From the NCBI GenBank assembly GCA_041940425.1, contig JBGTSF010000011.1, positions 1 to 64,000 of the forward strand: a stretch of DNA of 64,000 bases, in the 5' to 3' direction. The translations under genes were made by a program, and so were the position numbers. Numbering within the stretch: position 1 is the first letter of the stretch; each line of letters opens with the position of its first letter. The notes under the pieces are model-generated. The model was not told the origin of the DNA. It worked only from the letters and a program-made list of their open reading frames with translations, and made no database searches. This DNA comes from DATHTS01 sp041940425. GTDB taxonomy: Bacteria; Acidobacteriota; Blastocatellia; Pyrinomonadales; Pyrinomonadaceae. This document shows, piece after piece, positions 25,153 through 33,921 of the stretch.

Positions 25153-26325
25153 TTAAAACGATGAAATCACCGTTTGAATCGTAAAATACGCCATGATCAA
25201 AACGACTAGCCAACCGGCGATCTGCATCCAGAGCGGATGTTGATAATCTCCCGTGATCGCTTTTTTTCTCGAAGCAATCAAAATCAAAGCCAGACCGATG
25301 GGCAAAATAAAGCCGTTGATCGTTCCCGCCCAAACCAGAACCTTGACTGGTCTGCCGATAGAAAGAAAAACCAAAGTCGAAAAAATAATAAATCCGATGA
25401 TAACGAATCGCTCGTAATCTTTTACTTTCGCGTGAAAAGTTTTCAAAAACGAGACCGAAGTGTAAGCCGCGCCGATGACCGATGTGATCGCCGCCGCCCA
25501 CATCACAACGCCGAAAATCTTATAGCCGACAATACCCGCCGCGTTTTGAAAAACCGACGCGGGCGGATTAGCGTCATCAATCGTGAGTCCCATTGCGATC
25601 ACGCCGAGAGCGGCGAGAAAAAGAAGAAAACGAATGATTGCCGTCAGTAAAATTCCGGTCGCCGCGCTCTGCGTTACTTCCGGCAGATTTTCTTTTCCCG
25701 AAATTCCCGCGTCAATCAGACGATGCGCTCCGGCGAATGTGATATAGCCGCCGACCGTTCCGCCGACCAAGGTGACGATCATCATCGCGTCAATTTTTTC
25801 GGGATAGACGGTGCGAAAAGCGGCTTCGGCGATCGGCGGTTGGGAAACGAAAACGACATAGATTATCAAACCGAGCATCACGAAACCGAGCAGTTTGACG
25901 AAAAAATCCATCGCTTTCCCGGCTTCTTTGAAACTGAAAATTATTATTCCAACGACTGCGCTGATGATTACGCCGTATTCGACATTCAGATCGAAAAGCA
26001 CGTTCAGACCGAGTCCCGCGCCCGCGATATTGCCGATATTAAACGCCAAACCGCCAAACGCGACGAGCGCGGCGAGCAGATACCCGCTTCCGAAAATCGT
26101 TTGATTGGCAACGTCCTGCGCCCGCCGTTCGCTGACGGTCAAAACGCGCCAGATATTGAGTTGCGCGAAAATATCGAGAATGATCGAAAGCAGAATGACA
26201 AAGCCGAAACTCGCCGCCAATTGTTTGGTAAAAAGCGAAGTCTGCGTCAGAAATCCCGGACCGACCGCCGATGTCGCCATCAAAAAAGCCGCGCCGAGAA
26301 TTACGGATGAAAAAGATTTTTTCAT
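25153..26325 (-). CDS. Nramp-related transporter of the 5-oxoprolinase operon (YcsG-like)
   Basis: A 390-residue inner-membrane protein with about 11 helices. It resembles the Nramp family (MATSAVGPGFLTQTSLFTKQ at TM1, FKEAGKAMDFFVKLLG), but the metal-binding D-P-G-N of TM1 and the M-P-H of TM6 that define manganese/iron carriers are missing. In Bacillus subtilis the like protein YcsG is encoded next to the pxp genes, as here. Transport of 5-oxoproline or of a cation needed by that pathway are both possible, and neither is shown. It follows pxpA after a 113-base gap with an inverted repeat. Confidence 0.8.
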   Translation of the reverse strand: MKKSFSSVILGAAFLMATSAVGPGFLTQTSLFTKQLAASFGFVILLSIILDIFAQLNIWRVLTVSERRAQDVANQTIFGSGYLLAALVAFGGLAFNIGNIAGAGLGLNVLFDLNVEYGVIISAVVGIIIFSFKEAGKAMDFFVKLLGFVMLGLIIYVVFVSQPPIAEAAFRTVYPEKIDAMMIVTLVGGTVGGYITFAGAHRLIDAGISGKENLPEVTQSAATGILLTAIIRFLLFLAALGVIAMGLTIDDANPPASVFQNAAGIVGYKIFGVVMWAAAITSVIGAAYTSVSFLKTFHAKVKDYERFVIIGFIIFSTLVFLSIGRPVKVLVWAGTINGFILPIGLALILIASRKKAITGDYQHPLWMQIAGWLVVLIMAYFTIQTVISSF

Positions 26326-26333
26326 TTGGTATT

Positions 26334-26427
26334 TACCGCAGAGACGCAGAGGAAAATAATCGGGAAATTTGCATCGGGTTATTCATTAAATCTTTAAAAA
26401 CCTTTTCGTCTCCGCGTCTCTGCGGTT
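26334..26427. repeat. Inverted repeat between pxpA and the transporter gene
   Basis: ACCGCAGAGACGCAGAGG at 26334 and its inverted near-copy CGTCTCCGCGTCTCTGCGGT near 26407-26426 form long arms around an AT-rich loop. It belongs to the same GAGA/CTCT-rich hairpin family as 1651, 41847 and 49867. Confidence 0.65.
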
Positions 26428-26438
26428 CAAATTTTCAT

Positions 26439-27209
26439 TTAAAAGAAATGCCAGATTGCCGAAACTTCGATGCCGTTATTTAGCAATCTTTCCCTGATCT
26501 TTTTGGCAAACTCCAGCGCGTGTTCGCCGTCGCCGTGAATGCAGATGGTGTCGGCTTTGATCGGAATCTTTTCGCCGCTCGCCGCCGTTACGGTTTGTTC
26601 GGTAATCATCTGCAAAACCTGTGAAATCGCTTGTTCCGTATCATTAATCAAAGCGTTCGATTCGGAACGCGGCGTTAGATTTCCGCTCGCTTTGTATGTC
26701 CGGTCGGCAAAAACTTCGGATGCCGTGTTCAATCCGATTTTTTCGGCTTCGGAAATCAGATGACTTCCCGACAATCCGTATAGAATCAAATTCGTGTCCA
26801 GAGCTTTGACCGCTTTGGCAATCGCTTTCGCCAGCGTTTCGTCTTTCGCCGCTTGATTGTAAAGCGCGCCATGCGGTTTGACGTGGTGGAGCTTTATGCC
26901 GAAAGATTCACAGATGCCTTTGAGTGCCGAAATTTGATAAAGCACGATGTCGAAAATTTCTTCGGGCGAAAGCCGCATCTCGCGCCTGCCGAAGCCCTGC
27001 AGATCGGGAAACGACGGGTGCGCGCCGACCGAGACGCCTTTTTTTATCGCGGTTTCGACCGTTTTTCTGATCACGGTCGCGTCGCCGGCGTGAAAACCGC
27101 AGGCAATATTAACGGACGAAACATAATCCATCAGCGCGGCATCGTCGCCCATTTCCCACGCGCCGAAACTCTCGCCCATATCGCAGTTGAGATCAATTTT
27201 TTTATTCAT
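26439..27209 (-). CDS. pxpA: 5-oxoprolinase subunit PxpA (LamB/YcsF)
   Basis: PxpA with PxpB and PxpC splits 5-oxoproline (pyroglutamate) to glutamate using ATP, which clears a damage product of glutamine. The 256-residue protein has the family start IDLNCDMGESFG, NIACGFHAGD, the GAHPSFPD motif, HVKPHGALYN and DTICIHGDGEHA. It overlaps pxpC by 4 bases (ATGA type), so the order pxpB, pxpC, pxpA is one transcript. Confidence 0.96.
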   Translation of the reverse strand: MNKKIDLNCDMGESFGAWEMGDDAALMDYVSSVNIACGFHAGDATVIRKTVETAIKKGVSVGAHPSFPDLQGFGRREMRLSPEEIFDIVLYQISALKGICESFGIKLHHVKPHGALYNQAAKDETLAKAIAKAVKALDTNLILYGLSGSHLISEAEKIGLNTASEVFADRTYKASGNLTPRSESNALINDTEQAISQVLQMITEQTVTAASGEKIPIKADTICIHGDGEHALEFAKKIRERLLNNGIEVSAIWHFF

Positions 27210-28168
27210 TGCTTAAATGCAAATTTACTTCCGATTCGCAGGAAATTCAAATCTTTTTCGTGTTCGAACAAAAGATTTTCGGCTTCTTCGATAGAAATCA
27301 GATGAAATCCCACCCTGTCATTCGCGCCGAGCTGCGCCATCAATGGCAGATCAATCGAGATAATATTTCCGAGCCGCGGATAGCCGCCCGTCGTTTGATG
27401 ATCCGCCATCAAAACGATCATCTGACCACCGGGCAAAAGCTGGATCGTGCCGAAATCAACGGCGGACGAAACGAGTTCTTTTTTCTCCAAAAGATAAAGC
27501 GGCTTGCCTTCGAGCCGGAAACCCATCCGGTTCGAATCTTTTGAAACCGTAAAAGTTTCCGCTAAAAAATCCCGCTCGCTCAGTGCCGTTAAACTGTCAA
27601 ACTCCGCGCCCTTGATGATCCGAACGGTCGGGAAACGGCTGTAAAAGGGAAGAAGGTTATTGGAAATTTTGAGTTTTGAGTTTTGAGTTTTGAGTTTTGT
27701 TTTTTGGTTAAATTCTATCCGGTCGGCGGTTTCTAATTTTCTGCCGTTGAAACCGCCGATTTTTGCCGTCAGATTTGTGCTTCGGCTGTCGAGCCATTTT
27801 TCGATTTTGAAGCCGCCTCGAATCGCCAGATAACAGCGGTTGCCGGAAATTTTTTCGGGAAATTTTAAAATGCCGCCGGTTTCGGCAAATTGAATTTTCC
27901 AGTTTTCAGCCGGTTCATCGTTTAATCTCGCGCCGAAATTCGCGCCGCCGAGGGCGAAGACGGCATTTTGCTCAAATAAAATTTCCGGGGCGGGAAAATG
28001 CATTTCGATTGCGGCTTCCGCTTCATCATTGCCGAGCAAAATATTGATCAAACGCAGAGCGGTCTTGTCCATCGCGCCGTTCGGGTTGATACCGAAACGC
28101 CGGAAACCGTTTCTGCCCGCGTCCTGAACGGTCGAAAGTAAGCCTGATTTTTTAATTAATAAACTCAT
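27206..28168 (-). CDS. pxpC: 5-oxoprolinase subunit PxpC (KipA-like)
   Basis: The 320-residue PxpC protein carries the biotin-dependent carboxylase-like fold. The motif QDAGRNGFRRFGINPNGAMD is at the start, and ALGGANFGA and GGYPRLGNIISIDLP lie in the middle and end. The central segment KTKLKTQNSKLKIS (about residues 157-170) is encoded by heptanucleotide repeats and is not expected from the family; it sits in a loop region between FNQ and NNLLPFYS. The frame is intact across it. The next gene upstream, pxpB, ends directly at the pxpC start. Confidence 0.93.
   Translation of the reverse strand: MSLLIKKSGLLSTVQDAGRNGFRRFGINPNGAMDKTALRLINILLGNDEAEAAIEMHFPAPEILFEQNAVFALGGANFGARLNDEPAENWKIQFAETGGILKFPEKISGNRCYLAIRGGFKIEKWLDSRSTNLTAKIGGFNGRKLETADRIEFNQKTKLKTQNSKLKISNNLLPFYSRFPTVRIIKGAEFDSLTALSERDFLAETFTVSKDSNRMGFRLEGKPLYLLEKKELVSSAVDFGTIQLLPGGQMIVLMADHQTTGGYPRLGNIISIDLPLMAQLGANDRVGFHLISIEEAENLLFEHEKDLNFLRIGSKFAFKQ
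27667..27700. repeat. Heptamer repeat inside the pxpC coding region
   Basis: Four to five copies of GAGTTTT (7 bases) in a row. On the coding strand AAACTCA units translate as K-L-K-T-Q-N-S, because three heptamers make 21 bases or seven codons. The same heptamer occurs at 52317-52350 inside the DUF692 gene. Confidence 0.85.
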
Positions 28169-28849
28169 CTATTTCGTCACGAATTTTACTAAATCTCCGG
28201 CTTGCAGAAAGGTCGGATTTTTTTCGTTCGGTGTAAAAAGTTCGGTGTCGGTTCTGCCGATGATCTGCCAGCCGCCGGGCGATTCGAGCGGGTAGATTCC
28301 CGTCTGATTTCCGGCGATTCCGACACTGCCTTTCGGCACATTCAGCCGCGGTTTGTCTTTTCGCCGAAGGGCGATTCGATCGTCAACTTCGCCCATATAC
28401 GCAAAACCTGGCAGAAAACCGAGCATAAAAACACGGTAAGTTTTCGATGTAAAAATTTCGATAATTTTCTTTTTGGATAAATTTTTTTCGCCGGAAATAT
28501 ATTCCAAATCGAGCGCGTATTCATCGCGGCAGTCAAATAAAATTTCGATCTCGCGCGGCTTTTTTTTACTTTTCACCACTAAATTTTCCAGAGCTTTTTC
28601 CAGATAGTTTCTGACCGTAAGAAATGCCGTCGGCGAAGCCGGGAAATTTTTTCTGACGACCGTCGGATCGAAAAAAACAGTCAGCGATGAATAAGCGGGA
28701 ACGATTTCTCTCAGTCCGCAGAGAGGCTTCTGTTCGATATAATCAGCTAAAGCAAGAACTACTTGATTCGTTTCGGGCGAGATCGAATTCCCGAAACTCG
28801 CGGTAACTGAAAATTCGCTTACCGAAAAAAATTGCGGTTTGTCATTCAC
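28169..28849 (-). CDS. pxpB: 5-oxoprolinase subunit PxpB (KipI-like)
   Basis: The 226-residue PxpB protein is the first gene of the pxpBCA transcript. The cyclophilin-like C-terminal domain shows the family signatures GFLPGFAYMG, RKDKPRLNVPKGSVGIAG and YPLESPGGWQIIGRT. It pairs with PxpC to form the ATP-using part of the enzyme. The 169-base gap before it faces the divergent TonB receptor gene and is AT-rich. Confidence 0.95.
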   Translation of the reverse strand: MNDKPQFFSVSEFSVTASFGNSISPETNQVVLALADYIEQKPLCGLREIVPAYSSLTVFFDPTVVRKNFPASPTAFLTVRNYLEKALENLVVKSKKKPREIEILFDCRDEYALDLEYISGEKNLSKKKIIEIFTSKTYRVFMLGFLPGFAYMGEVDDRIALRRKDKPRLNVPKGSVGIAGNQTGIYPLESPGGWQIIGRTDTELFTPNEKNPTFLQAGDLVKFVTK

Positions 28850-29018
28850 GATTCAAATAGTATTCGCTTTTTTCGAGAAAGTGAATTTCTAAATTTCACA
28901 CAGGTTAGACAATTTAAAATAACTTATTAGAAATTTTGATTATTTGCGCGCTTAGTTATTCGCATTTCAAATAATATAGTTTTAAAAGTTCACAAAGTAT
29001 TTATTTTATCGAGGTTTT

Positions 29019-31331
29019 ATGAAAACAAAAATTTCAGCAACATTTTTAATAATCTTATTATCAATCGCGGTATTCGCGCAGAACAGGGAAATTAGCGGAA
29101 CCGTAATTGATTCGAACGGCGCGGCGGTCGCTGGCGCGAGCATCGTTTTACGGAACAAAAAGACGGGATTGGAACGGGTTGTCGAAACCGATCTGGAGGG
29201 AAATTTTAAATTCGGAGCGGAAACGAATGACGAATATGTGATCATCGTTGATGCCACCGGATTCGAGAGATTTTCCGAACCTGTAACTTCGGACAAAACG
29301 CAAATAAGACTTTCCGTTTCGCCGCTTCAAGCCGAAACGACCGTTTATTCCGGTTCGCGTCAGGCAGAACTGCAGGAAAGTCTGAATACAAAAGTCGAGG
29401 TCGTAACGCGGCGCGAAATCCGTGATACGGGATATGAAACCGTCGGCGAAGTGCTAAAGGAAGTTCCGGGCGTGCAAACCCGTCTCGGTTCGGATACGGG
29501 AACGACAAGCGCGGTCGCGGGCGAACAGATTCAAGGCATCGGTTCGCGTCAGGCGCTTGTATTAATTGACGGTTTTCCGGTCATCGCGGCGCGCGGTATC
29601 AAGAGCGGAAATATCAATCTCGACCGCCAGTCGGTCGGTAAGATCGAGCAGATCGAGGTCGTCAAAGGCGCGGCTTCGGCTCTCTACGGCTCGGATGCGA
29701 TCGGCGGCGTGGTCAATCTCATCACGCGCGAACCGAACAAACCGCTTGAGGGAGCCGTAACGGTTTCGGGTGGTAATTTCGGCGTTTTCGACCCGCGCGG
29801 AGAACTCGGTTTTAAGAAAAATAATTTCGGCGGATTTTTCAGCGTCGGACGCACCAAGCGAAATGAATTCGATCTGACGCCGACGACGTTCGACACGACG
29901 GGTGCGGGATTTAACCGCGAAAATTATTTTGCGAAACTGAAATACGAATTCACGCCCGGATTCAATCTCGTCGGGTTCGCCGACATCTACACGGGCGACG
30001 CGAAAGGGCGTTCCCTGAGCGAACCTTTTTTCAGTTCAAATCCGAACGCTCCGCCGTTTTCCTTGCCGCAGTTCGATCATATCCGAGACACGACGCAAAA
30101 CTACGGTTTGACCGCCAACTGGTCGCCGAATGCGCGGACGGTTTTTCAGGCGCGCGGATATTTTTCGCGTTACGACGAGATCGGAACGACAACGCTGACG
30201 AGCGGAACATCATTTCCCGACGACAATCTTTTTCAGAGATACGGCAGGCTCGACGCTTCGGCTCTTTACATCTGGGGCGAACGCCAGATCATCCAATTCG
30301 GCGGCGAATGGACGACCGACCGCTACAGCGGGTTTAACCGCCTGCGCGACAATTCGGGCGAACGCGCCGACACGCGCACGGTTTGGGGACAGGATAAGAT
30401 CAGCCTGACAAATTGGGCGACGCTGACCGTCGGTTTGCGGTATGACGATCATTCGATTTTCGGTTCGGCGGTTTCGCCGAAAGTCGGTTTGAATATCCGA
30501 GCGACCGACCGCATCAATCTTCGCGCCTCGTGGGGACGCGGCTTTCGCGCTCCCGATCTCGGACAGCTTTATTACCGTTTTTACAATGTCTCGAACTTTT
30601 ATCAGGTGTTCGGAAATCCGAATCTCAGACCCGAACATTCGGGTTCGTGGCAGGTCGGCGCGGAGTATTCTTCCACCAAAAAGACGTATCGTTTCGGCGT
30701 TAATTTTTTCAGAAATGATGTTAAAAATCTGATCGAGGCGGAAAATTTCGGATTCGTGTTTTCGACCGCTCAGGCAAACGGGATTTTGCGAAGTCAGGGA
30801 CTCGATCCGGCTGATTATTCGGTGCGTCTGTTCCGGCTTTTGCTGATCTACAATAACCTTTCAAACGTCTATACGCAGGGCGTCGAAACGGATTTCGACA
30901 TAAAACTGCCGAAAAATTTCTTTGCCGGCGGCGCATACACTTATCTCGACGCGCGAAACAAGGAAACGGGCGAATATCTGCCGGAACGGATTAGAAATCA
31001 AGCGTTTTTAAAACTCGGGTATGACAACCAGACACTCGGATTTCGCGGAAATGTCAGGGCGAGCTTCTATTCCGGCTGGACGGCTTCGTCGCTTTCCAAC
31101 CGCGCTCTGCAAACCGAACTCGAATCCGAACCGTTTCAGCTTTTCGACGTTTACGGTGCGAAAACTGTCAAAAAAGGTTTCGAGGTTTTTGGAACTATCG
31201 AGAATATTTTTGATAACCGGGATGCGAACATCGGAAAATTCGATTCTTTCGGAAGACCGCTGCCGATCGTCCGTCCCGACATCGGAAGAACTTTCCGCGT
31301 TGGTGTAAGATACGGTTTTTCGAGAGATTAG
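29019..31331 (+). CDS. TonB-dependent outer-membrane receptor
   Basis: A 770-residue outer-membrane channel for an unknown ligand. A signal peptide (residues 1-21, ending VFAQ) precedes a carboxypeptidase-regulatory-like domain (GTVIDSNGAAVAGASIVLRN, about 25-105). Next come the plug (EVVTRREIRDTGYETVGEVL through LYGSDAIGGVVNLITREP, about 120-245) and the 22-strand barrel, which ends in an aromatic-rich strand. The plug is like those of BtuB, Cir or siderophore receptors. No cobalamin riboswitch or metal-box is evident upstream. GAGG before the ATG is the ribosome site. Confidence 0.93.
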   Translation: MKTKISATFLIILLSIAVFAQNREISGTVIDSNGAAVAGASIVLRNKKTGLERVVETDLEGNFKFGAETNDEYVIIVDATGFERFSEPVTSDKTQIRLSVSPLQAETTVYSGSRQAELQESLNTKVEVVTRREIRDTGYETVGEVLKEVPGVQTRLGSDTGTTSAVAGEQIQGIGSRQALVLIDGFPVIAARGIKSGNINLDRQSVGKIEQIEVVKGAASALYGSDAIGGVVNLITREPNKPLEGAVTVSGGNFGVFDPRGELGFKKNNFGGFFSVGRTKRNEFDLTPTTFDTTGAGFNRENYFAKLKYEFTPGFNLVGFADIYTGDAKGRSLSEPFFSSNPNAPPFSLPQFDHIRDTTQNYGLTANWSPNARTVFQARGYFSRYDEIGTTTLTSGTSFPDDNLFQRYGRLDASALYIWGERQIIQFGGEWTTDRYSGFNRLRDNSGERADTRTVWGQDKISLTNWATLTVGLRYDDHSIFGSAVSPKVGLNIRATDRINLRASWGRGFRAPDLGQLYYRFYNVSNFYQVFGNPNLRPEHSGSWQVGAEYSSTKKTYRFGVNFFRNDVKNLIEAENFGFVFSTAQANGILRSQGLDPADYSVRLFRLLLIYNNLSNVYTQGVETDFDIKLPKNFFAGGAYTYLDARNKETGEYLPERIRNQAFLKLGYDNQTLGFRGNVRASFYSGWTASSLSNRALQTELESEPFQLFDVYGAKTVKKGFEVFGTIENIFDNRDANIGKFDSFGRPLPIVRPDIGRTFRVGVRYGFSRD

Positions 31332-31341
31332 GGTAAAAAAT

Positions 31342-31415
31342 TAACAGGGGTGAACAGGATAGACAGTAATTTAAAAAAAGTTCTATTATCCTTTTTATCC
31401 CTTTCATCCCTGTTA
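31342..31415. repeat. Inverted repeat between convergent genes
   Basis: TAACAGGGGTGAACAGGATA is matched by TATCCCTTTCATCCCTGTTA with a few gaps. It forms a hairpin between the TonB receptor gene and the convergent CAP-domain gene, and probably stops transcripts from both sides. Confidence 0.6.
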
Positions 31416-31422
31416 GTTTTTT

Positions 31423-31941
31423 TTATTTCAAAAAGACCTGTGTGATATAAATTCTGCCCGCACGATCCGAGGCGATGCCGATGCCGGTCGTTGTCCATTC
31501 CGGGTTGAGCATATTTTTTTTGTGGGTGCTGGATCGCATCCAGCCGTTGACAGCAAGGTTTGAAAATTCGCCGTAGCCTTCATAGAAAAAAAGATTTTCG
31601 CCGATCAACGTCCAGCCGCGAAGTCCGAAATTCTCGGCGCGGTCAACGACCGACTTGCCGCGCCGGTCGTGATGGGAGAAAAAATTTCCGCGCGCCATTT
31701 CTGCCGAATAACGCCGCGCCATTTCCGCCACGTCGTCATCCCAATACAAATCTTGTAAACGGCTTTTTCGTCGGCGATTATTTATCAGCCCGTAAATTTC
31801 GAATTCTTCGCCGGAAAAATCCGTTTTCGAAGCCCGGTAATTTTCGTTTCGTCTTTGTGCCGAGATTTCGGATGTCAAAAACGTAAGATTCAGCGGCAGA
31901 AATGCGGCGCATAAAAGCGCGGCAAAAAACTTTCGTTTCAT
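31423..31941 (-). CDS. Secreted CAP/SCP-domain protein
   Basis: A 172-residue exported protein with a signal peptide (about 1-28, ending ISAQ). A single CAP domain fills the rest. Family signatures are INNRRRKSRLQDLYWDDDVAEMA, NFFSHHDRRGKSVVDRAENFG, the glutamate-bearing IGENLFF, SSTHKKNMLNPEWTTTGIG and the last strand YITQVFLK. Bacterial CAP proteins are extracellular or periplasmic, and their role is mostly unknown. A second, related copy lies 1.4 kb away at 33336. Confidence 0.88.
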   Translation of the reverse strand: MKRKFFAALLCAAFLPLNLTFLTSEISAQRRNENYRASKTDFSGEEFEIYGLINNRRRKSRLQDLYWDDDVAEMARRYSAEMARGNFFSHHDRRGKSVVDRAENFGLRGWTLIGENLFFYEGYGEFSNLAVNGWMRSSTHKKNMLNPEWTTTGIGIASDRAGRIYITQVFLK

Positions 31942-32042
31942 TAAAAATTTTTCCTCGAACGTCAGAATTTTAGGGGTTAAAGGGGAAAGCTGTTTTCAAA
32001 TATACTAGATGCGGAAAGACGGCGGCAAGTTTTCCGCGTGTA

Positions 32043-32507
32043 TTAATTCGGGGCGGATAAGGTTTCTCTTTCCTGTCTGGTCCACTCGCAGACGGTTTTT
32101 ATTTCATCGCCGGAAAGTTTCGCGTCCCAGTGAATCCACAGATACGACGGCAGAGGCATTTCACGCGATTCGATCATCTCACAGATTTCATCGAGTTTAT
32201 GATCTTTGCGGTTCGCGTCGTAAGTGTTCCATTTTGAAAAGTTCATCTCGCTCCGCCCGTGTTCGATATGTTCGGCGAGAAACCACGACGCCGGCGCAAT
32301 ATTGGAATACCACGGGAAAACCGTTTCGTTCGAATGACAATCACTGCACGAGCGAACAAGAATCGCCTTTACGTTTTCGGGAACCTGATTTCCGCTAAAA
32401 AGATTTTCGCTGTCGGAAACCGGCGGGTTCGTAAAATCCGGGCGGTAAAACTGGATAGCGGCAAAAGCGATAAACAAAACGATAACGGCGATTTTCAGAT
32501 ATTTCAT
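32043..32507 (-). CDS. Haem-binding domain protein, membrane-anchored
   Basis: A 154-residue protein with one N-terminal membrane helix (residues 4-20) and a periplasmic haem-binding domain. The c-type haem site is C-S-D-C-H at about residues 54-58, followed by the characteristic NETVFPWYSNIAPASWFLAEHI, and REMPLPSYLWIHWDAKLS near the end where a Met or His may be the sixth ligand. It matches the Haem_bd family of single-haem proteins. The gene stands alone. Confidence 0.85.
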   Translation of the reverse strand: MKYLKIAVIVLFIAFAAIQFYRPDFTNPPVSDSENLFSGNQVPENVKAILVRSCSDCHSNETVFPWYSNIAPASWFLAEHIEHGRSEMNFSKWNTYDANRKDHKLDEICEMIESREMPLPSYLWIHWDAKLSGDEIKTVCEWTRQERETLSAPN

Positions 32508-32625
32508 TACAGTCTAATTATTATTTTTTTTAACCGCCGCCGCAAATTTTTTTTCAACGTCAGGCAAACGAAAAAAAACATTGAAGAAAATTTTGAAGTT
32601 GGATTAAAATTCAAATCAATAAAAA

Positions 32626-33099
32626 ATGGCTGAATTGATTTCACTAAATTTTGAAAACATAAATTTACCGCAGTCCGAAACAAGCCGGATCGGAAAAACC
32701 GGCGAGGATTTGGCGGCGGTTTTTTTGGCGAGAAACGGCTACGATCTGGTTATAAGCAATTTCAAAGTGCCGATCGGTAGAAATCGTCCCGGGGTTCAGA
32801 TTTCCGGCGAGATAGATTTGATCGCTTTGGAAAAAGACGTTTTGTGTTTTATCGAAGTAAAAACCAGAAACTCGGACGAATTTTCAACTCCGCTGTCGGC
32901 GGTTGATCTGCGTAAACAGAGACAGATCACGCGGACGGCGCGCGTTTACCGGAAAATATTCAGCCTGCAAAATTTCAAATTTCGATACGATGTCGTCGGC
33001 ATCGTTCTCAACGGCAGAAAAGCCCCGAAGATCGAAATCTTCAAAGGCTTCTGGACGGATGAAAAGTTTAAGAAAAAATTTTGGGCGGACGATTTTTAA
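32626..33099 (+). CDS. YraN family (UPF0102) nuclease-like protein
   Basis: A 157-residue cytoplasmic protein. The family signature is clear: G-x-x-G-E-D-L-A (KTGEDLAAVFL), then G-E-I-D-L-I-A and F-I-E-V-K-T-R, which is the E...D...ExK active site of restriction-endonuclease-like folds. An insert of about nine residues (IGRNRPGVQ) precedes the GEIDL strand compared with typical members. The family often lies next to rnhB, but here it stands alone. The cellular role is unsettled. Confidence 0.85.
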   Translation: MAELISLNFENINLPQSETSRIGKTGEDLAAVFLARNGYDLVISNFKVPIGRNRPGVQISGEIDLIALEKDVLCFIEVKTRNSDEFSTPLSAVDLRKQRQITRTARVYRKIFSLQNFKFRYDVVGIVLNGRKAPKIEIFKGFWTDEKFKKKFWADDF

Positions 33100-33130
33100 T
33101 TTACCGTTAGTGCGGAATAAGACATGATCG

Positions 33131-33206
33131 CCGCAAAAAAGCGCAAAATTTACAAAAAGTGCATTAAAAAATTATTTCTTTTTGTGGTTTATGTGCTTTT
33201 TTGCGG
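33131..33206. repeat. Inverted repeat, 29-base arms
   Basis: CCGCAAAAAAGCGCAAAATT begins the left arm (33131-33159), and the right arm (33178-33206) ends CTTTTTTGCGG. They pair with a few mismatches around an 18-base loop. A weak open frame of 81 codons across it is not thought to be a gene. It lies between yraN and the convergent CAP gene. Confidence 0.65.
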
Positions 33207-33335
33207 CTTTTTTACTCCGTTAATTTTAAAAAACAACACGGAGAAAATGCCGAAAAAACGCGCTGAGAAAGGTAGTCAATCCGGCAAATCTCCGTATTTC
33301 TCCGCCTTTACAGACAAAGAATCTGTTTGTGGCAA

Positions 33336-33917
33336 TTATCTTCTGACCAGAAAAACCTGCGTAAAATAAAACGAACCGTCGTTTGCCACAGCGACACCGA
33401 CGGCGGATTCCTTCCAGCGGTTATTTAAAATATTTTCGCGGTGCGAGGTTGACTGCATCCAGCGTTCGACGGCGAATTCGACAGGTTTTTCGTAACCGCG
33501 ATTGTAGGCGATATTTTCACCGATCGCTTTCCAGCGGCTAAGTCCGCACAGATCGGCGCGGTCGTTGACCATCAAACCGTCAATCCCGGTATGGCTGAAA
33601 AATTTGTATTTTGCCATATTTTCGGAGTGCATCCGCGCGATCCGAGCCACATCATCATTCCATTCGAGCGGCGGCAAACTTTTTGCGGCACGTTTAGAGT
33701 TCAGCAGATTGAAGGCTTGTCTTTCGAGGTCAAGGGTTGAAAATGCGGAATTTGAACTGACGATGATCGCCTTTTTTTCGGCTTCTACATAGCGCGGGCG
33801 GGATTCGCTGGAATCGGTGCCGGAGTATTGCGCGGAAACGCCCAGACTAAAAACAGTAAGAAGCAATGCGAGTAAAATGATTCGGCGGAAATACAGGTAT
33901 TTGGAATGATTGTTCAT
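33336..33917 (-). CDS. Secreted CAP/SCP-domain protein under riboswitch control
   Basis: A 193-residue exported protein. A signal peptide or anchor (about 10-29, ending VSAQ) is followed by a linker and a CAP domain with LLNSKRAAKSLPPLEWNDDV, FFSHTGIDGLMVNDRADLCG, IGENIAYN, STSHRENILNNRWKESAVGV and YFTQVFLVRR. It is a paralogue of the protein at 31423. A cyclic-di-GMP class I riboswitch lies directly upstream on the same strand, so synthesis should follow the c-di-GMP level. This places the protein among surface or matrix functions. Confidence 0.9.
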   Translation of the reverse strand: MNNHSKYLYFRRIILLALLLTVFSLGVSAQYSGTDSSESRPRYVEAEKKAIIVSSNSAFSTLDLERQAFNLLNSKRAAKSLPPLEWNDDVARIARMHSENMAKYKFFSHTGIDGLMVNDRADLCGLSRWKAIGENIAYNRGYEKPVEFAVERWMQSTSHRENILNNRWKESAVGVAVANDGSFYFTQVFLVRR

Positions 33918-33921
33918 TGAA

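Noticed and set aside
28850..29018. Cobalamin riboswitch or Fur box before the TonB receptor
   Set aside because: Looked for the conserved B12-box and for a 19-base inverted Fur-type site; neither is visible.
33124..33369. 81-codon plus-strand frame after yraN
   Set aside because: It crosses an inverted repeat and overlaps the 3' end of the CAP gene on the other strand. No ribosome site.
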